64,000 bases of DNA from CAVYXK01 sp963772445 (GTDB taxonomy: Bacteria; Pseudomonadota; Alphaproteobacteria; Acetobacterales; Acetobacteraceae): NCBI GenBank assembly GCA_963772445.1, contig CAVYXK010000019.1, positions 744,001-808,000 of the forward strand, read 5' to 3'. A program made the translations under genes and the position numbers. The notes under the pieces were generated by a model, which saw only the letters and a list, made by a program, of their open reading frames with translations, had not been told where the DNA came from and searched no databases. Below, piece after piece: positions 1 to 10,734 of the stretch; within the stretch, counting starts at the first letter, position 1, and each line of letters opens with the position of its first letter.

Positions 1-2199
<2,199 letters not shown>

Positions 2200-2387
2200 C
2201 GAAACCTTTCCGGGCCGATTTGGTGGGGCCCCTTGGCGGGTCGTGGGAAATCCGCGAAAGACCCCGAGATAGGACCCCCCTGGCCCAGGGTCAACGAAAG
2301 GCGCACTGCACGTTAATTGCCAGGAGTTCGCTTGAGGGCGCGGGCGGGTTCAGCCATAAGTCCGCCGCCTTCGCGTCAGGAGTTGTG

Positions 2388-3302
2388 ATGACCATCTGCC
2401 CCGGGCCCTTGGCCCGCCGCGCCGCCGCCGCGCTGGTGGCCGGTATTATCCCCTGTGCCGCCGCGCTTGCCCAGACGCCCGCACCGGCACCGGCGGCCCC
2501 AGCAGCGGCGCCCGCTGACCCCGTCGTAGCGAAGGTGAACGGCGATCCGATCTATCTGAGCGACGTGCGGGCCTCGGCGCAGTCGCTGCCGCAGAACCTG
2601 CGGGCGCTGCCCCCCGAGACCGTCTATCCCCGGTTGCTCGACAGTATGATCAGCGAGCGGGTGCTGGCCGATGCGGCGCGCAAGGCTGGGATCGACAAGG
2701 ACCCGGCGGTCCAGCGGCAAGTCGCCGCGGCGACCGACCAGGTGCTCGACAACGCGCTGCTGACCAAGGTGGTGATGCCGACGGTCACCGAACAAGCGCT
2801 GCACGCCCGCTACCAGGCGGAGATCGCCGGCAAGCCCGGCGAGGTGGAGGTGCATGCCAAGCACATCCTGGTGGACTCCGAGGATCAGGCGAAAGAGATC
2901 ATCGCCCAACTGAGCAAGGGCGGCGATTTCGCCACTCTGGCCAAGAAGTACAGCAAGGATCCGGGCGCGGCCGACGGCGGCGATCTCGGCTTCTTCAAAA
3001 AGGACGAGATGGTGCCGGCTTTTGCCGACGCCGCCTTCGCGCTGAAACCGGGTCAGTTCACCCAAACGCCGGTGCACACGCAATTCGGGTGGCACGTGAT
3101 CCTCGTGATCGAGCGGCGCCAGGCGCCCCCGCCGACCTTCGAGCAGGCGGCGGACCAGCTCCGGCAGCAGATGCTGCAGGAGGGGGTGCGGAAGGAGATC
3201 GCCCAAGCCCGCGCGGCGGTGAACGTGCAGACCTTCAATATGGACGGCTCGCCGATGCGCCCGACCGACAAAGCGGTGCCGCCTCCAGCGCCGGCCCAGT
3301 AG
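2388..3302 (+). CDS. Parvulin-type peptidylprolyl isomerase (PpiC/SurA-like), exported
   Basis: A 304-residue periplasmic foldase. The N-terminus has an arginine-containing start, a hydrophobic stretch AALVAGIIPCAAALAQ that looks like a signal peptide, then an Ala/Pro-rich linker. A SurA-N-like helical region follows (residues about 45-140), then a parvulin domain from about residue 152 (HAKHILVDSEDQAKEI, DPGAADGGDLGFF, FGWHVILV). It should catalyse cis-trans isomerisation of prolyl bonds in exported proteins. I chose the ATG at 2388 because AGGAG lies at 2378-2382 and the signal peptide begins there; an upstream in-frame extension to 2220 would overlap the secA promoter region. It is transcribed divergently from secA, a logical pairing for protein export. 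Confidence 0.88.
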   Translation: MTICPGPLARRAAAALVAGIIPCAAALAQTPAPAPAAPAAAPADPVVAKVNGDPIYLSDVRASAQSLPQNLRALPPETVYPRLLDSMISERVLADAARKAGIDKDPAVQRQVAAATDQVLDNALLTKVVMPTVTEQALHARYQAEIAGKPGEVEVHAKHILVDSEDQAKEIIAQLSKGGDFATLAKKYSKDPGAADGGDLGFFKKDEMVPAFADAAFALKPGQFTQTPVHTQFGWHVILVIERRQAPPPTFEQAADQLRQQMLQEGVRKEIAQARAAVNVQTFNMDGSPMRPTDKAVPPPAPAQ

Positions 3303-3314
3303 CGATCACGATCC

Positions 3315-3333
3315 CGCCGGGTTCCGCCCGGCG
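3315..3333 (+). terminator. Candidate stem-loop after the parvulin gene
   Basis: A perfect 7-bp GC stem (CGCCGGG with CCCGGCG) and 5-nt loop lies 13 bp after the parvulin stop codon. There is no T-run behind it, so intrinsic termination is uncertain. Confidence 0.4.
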
Positions 3334-3587
3334 ATGCCTTGGGCTTCGAACCGAGGGGCGAAGCAAAATCGTTCAAGAGTGATGCCGTCGGGCGAGGCTA
3401 TCCCGCACCAGGCGACCAGCCCAGGGGCGGTGGCAGCTCCATCCGGCCCATCCGCCCGTGGCCAGCGCGGGCTCGACTGGCTCAATTTCTTCGTCGCTAA
3501 CGTAACCCGTGGGCCGGCCATAACGGCTCGAAGCCGCGACCCGCGAGAGTCGATCTCTCGGCCGCTTGGTATCACTGTGACTGCTCC
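3334..3587. other. Gene-free gap with part of a dispersed repeat
   Basis: No convincing coding sequence is visible. The stretch 3547-3581 (gagagtcgatct, then tggtatcac) matches 49551-49587 after glpD, so this is a dispersed intergenic repeat rather than a gene. Confidence 0.4.
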
Positions 3588-3995
3588 CTAACCTACGCTC
3601 ACCGCCGAAATGATCACCTGCGCATAGGCATAGGGGTACTCGTCGGTCATCGTCAGCGCGATCGAGGCCGTTGTCCCCGGCGGCGTGATCGCCGCCAGCC
3701 GCGCCGCCGCGCCGCCGGTCATCCGCAGCGTAGGCTGCCCGGACGGCAGGTTCACCACCCCGAGGTCCGAGAAGAATACTCCCTGGCGGAAGCCCGTACC
3801 CAGTGCCTTGGCCGCCGCCTCCTTGGCGGCGAACCGCTTGGCGAAGGTCGCCGCGCGGATCCGCTCAGTCCGTCGCGCCGCCTTCGCCAGCTCGATCGGT
3901 GTGAACACGCGCTCAAGGAACCGCTCGCCGTGGCGGGCGATCACCGCCTCGATCCGGCGGATATCGACAATGTCGGAGCCGAGCCCGAGGATCAC
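3588..3995 (-). CDS. acpS: Holo-[acyl-carrier-protein] synthase
   Basis: A 135-residue enzyme that moves 4'-phosphopantetheine from CoA onto a serine of apo-ACP, switching on fatty-acid synthesis. The magnesium-binding aspartate sits in GLGSDIVDIRRIE at the N-terminus and the second metal ligand in RFAAKEAAAKALGTG (about residues 53-68). Length matches the family. The gene starts 4 bp after the rsh stop codon, so it is almost certainly cotranscribed with rsh, and probably with rpoZ. Confidence 0.93.
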   Translation of the reverse strand: MILGLGSDIVDIRRIEAVIARHGERFLERVFTPIELAKAARRTERIRAATFAKRFAAKEAAAKALGTGFRQGVFFSDLGVVNLPSGQPTLRMTGGAAARLAAITPPGTTASIALTMTDEYPYAYAQVIISAVSVG

Positions 3996-3999
3996 GCAC

Positions 4000-6293
4000 T
4001 CAGCCCTTGGCGCGCTCGACGCTCTTGATGCGCTTCACGCCGCGCAGCCCGGCAATCACGTTGGAGAGGTGCGCCACGTCGCGCACCTCGACATCCACCA
4101 GGATCTCGATGAAATCCTGCTGGCGATTGACGATCTTCAGGTTTGCGATCGCCCCGTCATGCTTGGCAAGCGTATTGGTAAGATCGGCCAGCGTCGCCGG
4201 CTCGTTCTCGGCGATGACACTGATACGCGCCGTGTGCCCGGTGGCCCGGCCGTGCTCGTCCGGGTTCCAGCCGACATCAATGAAACGTTCGGGCGTCGCG
4301 GCGAACCCCTCCAGCGTTTGGCAGTCCCGCGCATGGATGGTGACGCCCTTGCCGGTCGCGACGATGCCCACGATGTCGTCGCCTGGCACGGGATGGCAGC
4401 AGCCGGCAAAGTGATATGCCATCCCCGGCACCAGCCCGGTGATCGGCATGCCGCTGTCGAGACGCAGGCTGCGGCCGGCCGGCCGCGGCGGCAGTGTCGG
4501 GATCACCCGCGGCGCACGCGGCGTCTGGCGTAGCTCGGGATAGGCCGCGTGCACGACATCGCGCGGGCCCACATTGCCGTTGCCGACAGCTACGTACAGG
4601 TCTTCGACGGCACTGAATTTCAGCGCCTTCAATGCCGGTTCCAGCGCTTTTTCCGAGCCATCGACGCCGGCCTGGCGGAATGCCTTGGCAAGTTCCGCGC
4701 GTCCGACGTCCATGTGCTCCTGCCGCTGCTGCTGATGCATGAAGCGGCGGATGCGCGATCGTGCCTTACCGGTAACGACGAAACGTTCCCACTGCGGCGA
4801 CGGCGTGCCGCCGCGGGAGGTCATGATCTCAACCTGGTCGCCGTTCTGCAGCTCGTAACGCAGCGGCATCAGCCGCCCGTTCACCTTGGCGCCGACGCAG
4901 GTATCGCCCACCTGGCTGTGCACGGCGTAAGCAAAATCGACCGGCGTCGCGCCACGCGGGAGCTGAATGAGCTGCCCCTTGGGTGTGAAGCAGAAGACCT
5001 GGTCGCCGTACAGCTCTAGCTTGGTGTTCTCGAGGAACTCGTCCGGCGCTGCCGAATTTTCGAGGATTTCCAGGAGGTCCTGCACCCAGCGGAAATGATG
5101 CAGGTCCTGCGGGGATACCGCCCGCGATGCGTCCGGGGCTTTGTAAAGCCAGTGTGCCGCGACCCCGCCTCGGCCACTTCATGCATCTCGCGGGTGCGGA
5201 TCTGCACCTCGATCTTCTGGTTGCGTGGCTCGCGCAGCGTCACGCCGGTGTGCAGGCTCTGATACCCGTTCGATTTCGGCGTCGAGATGTAGTCCTTGAA
5301 CCGGCCGGTGATCACCTGATAGGCCGAATGCACCGCGCCCAGCGCGGCGTAACATGCCTCCTTGCTCGGCACCACGATGCGAAACGCCATGATATCGGAA
5401 AGCTGCTCGAAGGCGACGTTCCGCTCGTGCATCTTCTCCCAGATCGAGTACGGCGACTTCTCGCGCCCGGTCACCTCGAGCACCTGAACGCCCGCCTCTT
5501 CGCAGACGCGCTTCAGCTCCGTGCGCACGTCCTCGATCACGTCGGCACCCTGCCCGCGCAGGAAGTTCAGCCGCGCCTGGATTGTGTCGTACGCCTCCGG
5601 TTCGAGCTGGGCGAAAGCCAGTGTCTGCAGCTCGACTTTCACCGCTTCCATGCCGATTCGCTCGGCAAGCGGGGCGTAGATGTCCATCGTCTCGCGAGCA
5701 ATGCGCTGGCGCCGCTCGGGCTCGCGCACGTAATGCAACGTCCGCATGTTGTGCAGCCGGTCGGCGAGCTTGACCAGCAGCACGCGGATGTCGCGGCTGA
5801 TCGCCAGCACCAGCTTGCGGAAATTCTCCGCCTGCTTGGTGCGGTCGGATTGCAGCTCCAGCCTGGTGAGCTTGGTAACCCCATCGACCAGCCCGGCAAT
5901 CTCGTGGCCGAAGCGGCTTTCGATGTCCGGTAGCTTGACCGGCGTGTCCTCGACCACGTCGTGCAGCAGCCCAGTGGCAATACTGGCTGTGTCGAGACGG
6001 TAGCCGGCGAGGATATCGGCCACCGCAAGCGGGTGGGTGATGTAAGGCTCGCCATTGTCCCGCCGCTGCGTCGCATGGGCTTTACGAGCGACGACGTAGG
6101 CAGCGTCGATCAGGCCGGTATCCGCCTTGGGATCGTAGGCGTGCACCTTCTCGATCAGCTCGGACTCCCCGCGTAGGTCCGGCGCTGCGTCGAAGACCGG
6201 CACCATCTCCCGGGGCGCGAAGTGCGAGGCCGCCAGTTCGGGCGGCGCGAACAAGGGCGCCGGGACGTGTGGTCCGCGGGCGCCCAAAGCCAT
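4000..6293 (-). CDS. rsh: Bifunctional (p)ppGpp synthetase/hydrolase (RelA/SpoT, Rsh), apparent frameshift
   Basis: This single alphaproteobacterial Rsh makes and degrades (p)ppGpp in the stringent response. The N-terminal HD hydrolase has TGLLHDVVEDT and KLADRLHNMRTL; the synthetase domain has RFKDYISTPKSNGYQSLHT and EVQIRTREMHEVAEAG. The frame then breaks: a run of four C at 5163-5166 appears to lack one base. The other frame continues as VAAHWLYK, then a TGS domain (DQVFCFTPKGQLIQLPRG), a zinc-finger-like CCHP region (AGCCHPVPGDDIVG) and a C-terminal ACT domain (ARISVIAENEPATLADL). Corrected length is about 764 residues, normal for Rsh. Both enzymatic domains have their key residues. I regard the frameshift as a probable consensus error. 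Confidence 0.93.
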
Positions 6294-6308
6294 CTCCGTC
6301 AGGCGCCG

Positions 6309-6713
6309 TTAACGGCGCCGGGTGCCGAGTTCCGCCTCGATCGCCGCCTCGAGATCCTCGGGCGATATCTCCTCGTTCTCGGCGGGCAGGTTGACCGCCT
6401 CTTCCTCGGCCGTGACGTCCTGCAGGCCGAAGATGTTCTGGTCCGTGGGAATAAGGTCCAGCACCTCTTCGTCCGCGGGTTCCGGCTCCGGCGCGCGGGA
6501 GAGCGAACGGATCAGATCCTGCTCCAGCTTCGGCAGCTCGACCGTCTCATCGGCAATCTCGCGTAGGGCGACGACCGGGTTCTTGTCGTTGTCCCGATCG
6601 ATCGTAAGCTCCTCGCCGCGGCTCAGATTGCGCGCCCGCTGGGCCGCATAAAGCACGAGCTCGAAGCGGTTGGGAACCTTCTGCACACAGTCTTCAACAG
6701 TGACGCGCGCCAT
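6309..6713 (-). CDS. rpoZ: RNA polymerase omega subunit
   Basis: A 134-residue omega subunit that helps the beta' subunit fold and is needed for ppGpp binding at site 1 in proteobacteria. The diagnostic N-terminus is MARVTVEDCVQKVPNRFELV, followed by AAQRARNLSRGEELTID and NPVVALREIADETV. The C-terminal half is acidic and of low complexity, common in alphaproteobacteria. It lies 15 bp upstream of rsh, the classical rpoZ-rsh pair, linking polymerase and alarmone synthesis. Confidence 0.93.
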   Translation of the reverse strand: MARVTVEDCVQKVPNRFELVLYAAQRARNLSRGEELTIDRDNDKNPVVALREIADETVELPKLEQDLIRSLSRAPEPEPADEEVLDLIPTDQNIFGLQDVTAEEEAVNLPAENEEISPEDLEAAIEAELGTRRR

Positions 6714-6794
6714 GCGCTCATTCTCCGGCCATGAGTTCGTCGGGAAAGCCTCGATCTAAGGGCGCGACCGGAGATATGCAAGGAAAAGAGGCAC

Positions 6795-7283
6795 TCACAG
6801 CGCCCGGACACCCTGCGGCGGGAGGGCCGCGATCAGCGCATCCACGGTCTGGTGGAGACCTGGGTGCACCCAGCCTGGCGCCACGTCGCGCAGCGGCCGC
6901 AGGACGAAACCGCGCTCATGGGCGCGGGGATGAGGTAGCACCGGGTCCGGCGCGGGGAGAACCAGCCCGTCCATGTCAATCAGGTCGAGGTCGAGCGTCC
7001 GCGCCGCATTGCGCTCGCCGCGCAGCCGCCCTGCGCGCGCCTCGATCATCTGCATGGCAGTGAGCAGCGACGCGGGATCGGCGCTACCCTCAAGGTGGGC
7101 GACGGCGTTCACATAATCGGGCTGGTCAGACGCAGGGACCGGGGCGGTGAGGTACCACCGTGACAGGCCACGAAGCCGGAGCTGCGGCAAGGCATCGAGC
7201 GCCGAGACTGCGGCCCGGCAGACCGCCAGGGGCGGTTCGCCCCCCGGTCCCGGCAGATTCGCCCCGATCGCGACCAGGATCAT
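6795..7283 (-). CDS. folK: HPPK, 7,8-dihydro-6-hydroxymethylpterin pyrophosphokinase
   Basis: About 162 residues. It transfers pyrophosphate from ATP to 6-hydroxymethyl-dihydropterin in folate synthesis. Family marks are the start MILVAIGANL, the SRWYLTAPVP block, YVNAVAHLEG and the signature RNAARTLDLDLIDMDG with DPVLPHPRAHERGFVLRPL. I prefer the ATG at 7283 (AGGGGG just upstream) over the one at 7304, which would only add MAPAGGA. It diverges from the NYN gene across a 146-bp gap. Confidence 0.9.
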   Translation of the reverse strand: MILVAIGANLPGPGGEPPLAVCRAAVSALDALPQLRLRGLSRWYLTAPVPASDQPDYVNAVAHLEGSADPASLLTAMQMIEARAGRLRGERNAARTLDLDLIDMDGLVLPAPDPVLPHPRAHERGFVLRPLRDVAPGWVHPGLHQTVDALIAALPPQGVRAL

Positions 7284-7429
7284 CGCACCCCCTGCCGGGG
7301 CCATGTTTCACTTTTGCGGCGGAACATGAGATATTGGCCGCCTCTGCCGCCCCGGACGATACGGTTGGTCCGGTCCGCGCAGCTTCCGCACGACCAATCG
7401 CAACCTGTGATCATAGAGGATCGAGTCTG

Positions 7430-8035
7430 ATGCATTTCCTGACCACCGAGCGGACCGCGCTGTTTATCGACGGCGCCAACCTTTATTCCGCTTCACGCAA
7501 TCTCGGCTTCGACGTGGATTACCGCAACCTGCTGGAATATTTCCGCCGGCAGACGCACGTGATCCGTGCGTATTATTATTCAGCGGTGCTGGAGACCGAG
7601 GATTACTCGCCGCTCAAGCCCTTGACCGACTGGCTGGCCTATAACGGCTACACGCTGGTGACCAAGCCGGCCAAGGAATTCACCGATTCGGCCGGACGGC
7701 GCCGGGTCAAGGGCAACATGGATATCGAGGTCGCGGTCGATATGCTGGAACTCTCGCCGCGGCTCGACCATGCCGTGCTGTTCAGCGGCGATTCCGATTT
7801 CCGCCGGCTGGTGGAGGCGGTGCAGCGGAAGGGCGTGCGCGTATCGGTGGTCTCGTCGATCCGCACCAGTCCGCCGATGGTGGCCGATGAGCTGCGCCGG
7901 CAAGCCGACCAGTTCCTGGAGCTCGCCGAGATTGCACCCGAGTTCACCCGCCGGCAGACCGAGCCACGGCCGAGGCCCGTGCCGGTCCGCCAGACGCCGG
8001 CCGAGCCCTTTCAGGATACCCGCGACCTGGCGTGA
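7430..8035 (+). CDS. NYN-domain protein (LabA/DUF88 family)
   Basis: A 201-residue protein of the PIN-like NYN fold. The conserved acidic residues are in LFIDGANLY (residues about 10-18), MDIEVAVDMLEL and LFSGDSDFRRLVEAVQRKG; family members are predicted or shown nucleases acting on RNA. The tail is Pro/Arg-rich. The ATG at 7430 follows AGAGGA at 7415-7420; longer in-frame readings run back across folK and are not credible. Its stop overlaps the following glycosylase start by 4 bp, so the two are translationally coupled. The substrate is unknown. Confidence 0.85.
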   Translation: MHFLTTERTALFIDGANLYSASRNLGFDVDYRNLLEYFRRQTHVIRAYYYSAVLETEDYSPLKPLTDWLAYNGYTLVTKPAKEFTDSAGRRRVKGNMDIEVAVDMLELSPRLDHAVLFSGDSDFRRLVEAVQRKGVRVSVVSSIRTSPPMVADELRRQADQFLELAEIAPEFTRRQTEPRPRPVPVRQTPAEPFQDTRDLA

Positions 8036-8685
8036 CCGCTGGCGTCACCGGCCCCACGCCGCCGCCCGACTGCCCGCTCTGTGCGCGCCTGGTCGAATAT
8101 CGGGCAGCGAATCGGGCGGCCAATCCGGACTGGTTCAATGCCCCGGTGCCGAGCTTCGGCCCGATGGAGGCCCCGCTGCTGATTGTGGGGCTCGCCCCGG
8201 GAGTGCGCGGCGCCAACCGCACTGGGCGCCCGTTCACCGGCGACTTTGCCGGATTCCTGCTCTACGAGACGCTGCTGCGCCTTGGACTGGCACAGGGCTG
8301 CTATGGCGCGGATCCTTCGGACAGCCTGGAGCTGACCGGCTGCCGGGTTGCCAATGCGGTGCGCTGCGTGCCGCCGGCCAATCTGCCCACCCCCGCCGAG
8401 ATCGCCACCTGCAACAGCTTCCTGCGCGCCGAAGTGCAGGCCATGCCCAGATTGAAGGTGATCCTGGCGCTCGGGGTCGTCGCCCACGGCGCTGTGCTGC
8501 GGACGTTCGGCATCCCGATGGCGCGGCTGCCGTTCCGGCATGGCGTGATTCACGAGCTGCCGAATGGCATCCTGCTGGGGGACAGCTATCACGTCTCTCG
8601 TCTCAACACGAACACCGGCAAGCTGACACCAGAGATGTTCGAGACGGTTTTGCGTGAGCTGCTTTTGTCGGCGCGGCGCCGGTAA
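8032..8685 (+). CDS. Uracil-DNA glycosylase, iron-sulfur family (UdgB-like)
   Basis: 217 residues, removing uracil (and in family 5 also hypoxanthine or other deaminated bases) from DNA. Visible motifs are GLAPGVRGANRTGRPFTGD (motif 1), the cysteines of the 4Fe-4S site in CPLCARL and NAVRCVPPANLPTPAEIATC, ILALGVVAHGAVL, and YHVSRLNTNTG where the catalytic loop His lies. The lack of the family 4 GEAPG start and the GLAPG form point to family 5. Start is GTG at 8032, inside a GTGA overlap with the NYN gene. Confidence 0.85.
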   Translation: MTAGVTGPTPPPDCPLCARLVEYRAANRAANPDWFNAPVPSFGPMEAPLLIVGLAPGVRGANRTGRPFTGDFAGFLLYETLLRLGLAQGCYGADPSDSLELTGCRVANAVRCVPPANLPTPAEIATCNSFLRAEVQAMPRLKVILALGVVAHGAVLRTFGIPMARLPFRHGVIHELPNGILLGDSYHVSRLNTNTGKLTPEMFETVLRELLLSARRR

Positions 8686-8817
8686 GTCGTTGGCCGCGGC
8701 GTTGCGGCGGCATCGCAAACGCGATCTACTACGCGACCGGCAAGTGGGCGCGCGCAGCCCTACGATCACGCTTGACAAACTACAGCGATAAGTCGCCCAG
8801 CACAGCGGAATCGCGAA

Positions 8818-10605
8818 TCAATACACGCGCTCCTTTGGGGGTATCGAGGTGACCTCGTTCGAAAGTGGCTGCAAATGGACCGACCTGTAATCGAGCCGGA
8901 CGCGACCGTCATCATCGAGCCAAGAGAGAGTGTGCTTGAGCCAATTCGTATCGTTTCGCTTCGGGTAATCTTCTCGCGCATGTGCGCCGCGGCTTTCCGT
9001 CCGTCCGATGGCGGAGTGAAGACTGACGCTCGCTTGTGCGAGCATGTTATCGAGTTCGAGCGTTTCAGCAAGCTCCGTGTTGAAGATCATCGAGCGATCG
9101 GCGATAGCAAGATCGTCGCGCATCATCGCAATGGTCGCGTCGAGCGTGTTCACACCCTTCTGCAACAGCGGGCCATCGCGGAAGACAGCGCAGTGACGCT
9201 GCATGGTCCGTTGCATAGTGAGGCGGATCGTTCCGGCCCCTGTTCCGCCCTTCGACCATCGGATTCGGTCCAGACGGGCTATCGCGCGATCGGTTGCCTC
9301 CTTGGGAAGAGCGGCGTGACTCTCGCCGGGCCGAACCGTCTCCACCACCCGGAACGCAGCGACTCGCCCAAATACGATGATGTCCAGGAGCGAGTTGGAA
9401 CCAAGCCGGTTCGCCCCATGAACCGAGACGCACGCTGCTTCGCCGATTGCCATCAGGCCGGCGACGACAGCCTCGGGATTGCCGTCACGTAGCGTAATGA
9501 CCTCGCCATGTAAATTGGTGGGCACGCCTCCCATGTTGTAGTGGACGGTCGGCAGCACCGGAATCGGTTCGCGAGTTACGTCGACACCGGCGAAGATCTT
9601 TGCAGTCTCGCTGATGCCAGGCAGCCGCTGATGCAGGAGCTCGGCCCCCAGATGTTCAAGATGAAGGAGGATGTGGTCCTTGTGTGGCCCGCAGCCCCGA
9701 CCCTCGTTGATCTCGATCGTCATCGCGCGGCAGACGACATCCCGCCCTGCCAGGTCTTTGGCGGTCGGGGCGTAGCGCTCCATGAAGCGCTCACCCTCGG
9801 AATTGGTGAAATAGCCACCCTCGCCGCGCGCGCCTTCAGTGATCAGGCAGCCGGAGCCGTAGATGCCACTGGGATGAAATTGCGTGAATTCCATGTCCTC
9901 GAGCGGTAACCCGGCGCGCAAGGCCATGGCGTTGCCATCGCCGGTACAGGTATGGGCGGCGGTGCAAGAGAAATACACACGCCCGTAGCCGCCGGTTGCC
10001 AAAACAGTGCGATGGGCAAGGAAGCGGTGCAGTGTCCCGTCCTCCATGTTCCAGGCAAGCATGCCGCGGCAGGCCCCGTCCTGGTCCATCAGCAGGTCGA
10101 GCGCCACGTATTCGACGAAGAACTCAGTGTTGTGCTTAAGGCATTGCTGATAGAGAGTGTGCAAAATGGCATGACCCGTTCGGTCAGCCGCTGCGCAGGT
10201 TCGCTGCGCCATCTTCTTTCCGTACTCAAGTGTCTGGCCGCCAAAGGGGCGCTGATAGATCCGGCCATCGTCGGTGCGTGAGAAAGGAACGCCGTACTGT
10301 TCCAGCTCCAGCACCGCGGGCACTGCCTCCCGGCACATGTACTCAATGGCGTCCTGGTCGCCGAGCCAGTCGGAACCCTTGACCGTGTCGTACATATGAA
10401 AGCGCCAATTGTCTCCGTCGCCCATATTGCCGAGCGAGGCTGCCATGCCGCCTTGCGCGGCCACTGTGTGACTGCGCGTCGGGAAGACCTTCGTGACACA
10501 AGCCGTCTTCAATCCTGACGACGCCATTCCCAGGGCGGCTCGTAGTCCGGCACCGACGATCACCACGTCATAGTTGTGTTCAATAATTTCGTAAGCCTGC
10601 GTCAT
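8818..10605 (-). CDS. Succinate dehydrogenase flavoprotein-like protein, orphan, altered FAD motif
   Basis: 595 residues, full length for SdhA. It has the covalent-flavin histidine block RSHTVAAQGG, HPSGIYGSGCLITEGARGEG, the active-site TVHYNMGGVPTN and HGANRLGSNSLLD, and a normal C-terminus (IPPKERVY). The N-terminal dinucleotide-binding segment reads VIVGAGLRAALG, whereas SdhA normally has GAGGAGLRA: three residues, equivalent to one 9-bp repeat unit, are missing and the GxGxxG motif is gone. No sdhB, sdhC or sdhD lies nearby. So it is either a decaying paralogue, a specialised flavoprotein, or a real sdhA with a consensus deletion. Enzymatic succinate oxidation is therefore doubtful. Confidence 0.85.
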   Translation of the reverse strand: MTQAYEIIEHNYDVVIVGAGLRAALGMASSGLKTACVTKVFPTRSHTVAAQGGMAASLGNMGDGDNWRFHMYDTVKGSDWLGDQDAIEYMCREAVPAVLELEQYGVPFSRTDDGRIYQRPFGGQTLEYGKKMAQRTCAAADRTGHAILHTLYQQCLKHNTEFFVEYVALDLLMDQDGACRGMLAWNMEDGTLHRFLAHRTVLATGGYGRVYFSCTAAHTCTGDGNAMALRAGLPLEDMEFTQFHPSGIYGSGCLITEGARGEGGYFTNSEGERFMERYAPTAKDLAGRDVVCRAMTIEINEGRGCGPHKDHILLHLEHLGAELLHQRLPGISETAKIFAGVDVTREPIPVLPTVHYNMGGVPTNLHGEVITLRDGNPEAVVAGLMAIGEAACVSVHGANRLGSNSLLDIIVFGRVAAFRVVETVRPGESHAALPKEATDRAIARLDRIRWSKGGTGAGTIRLTMQRTMQRHCAVFRDGPLLQKGVNTLDATIAMMRDDLAIADRSMIFNTELAETLELDNMLAQASVSLHSAIGRTESRGAHAREDYPKRNDTNWLKHTLSWLDDDGRVRLDYRSVHLQPLSNEVTSIPPKERVY

Positions 10606-10734
10606 CGCTTTGTTCCCGGAGGTTTCCGAGCAGCCGCCAGCTTTCGCCTTCGCTTTTGCTCGTCGCCACGGCCGTGACGCATTTCGCGAGATCTCAGTGC
10701 CATGAGCGTGTCCCCCCGCGATAAACCGGAACAG

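Noticed and set aside
3685..4533. 282-aa open frame antisense to acpS and rsh
   Set aside because: Shadow frame; the true genes on the other strand explain the sequence.
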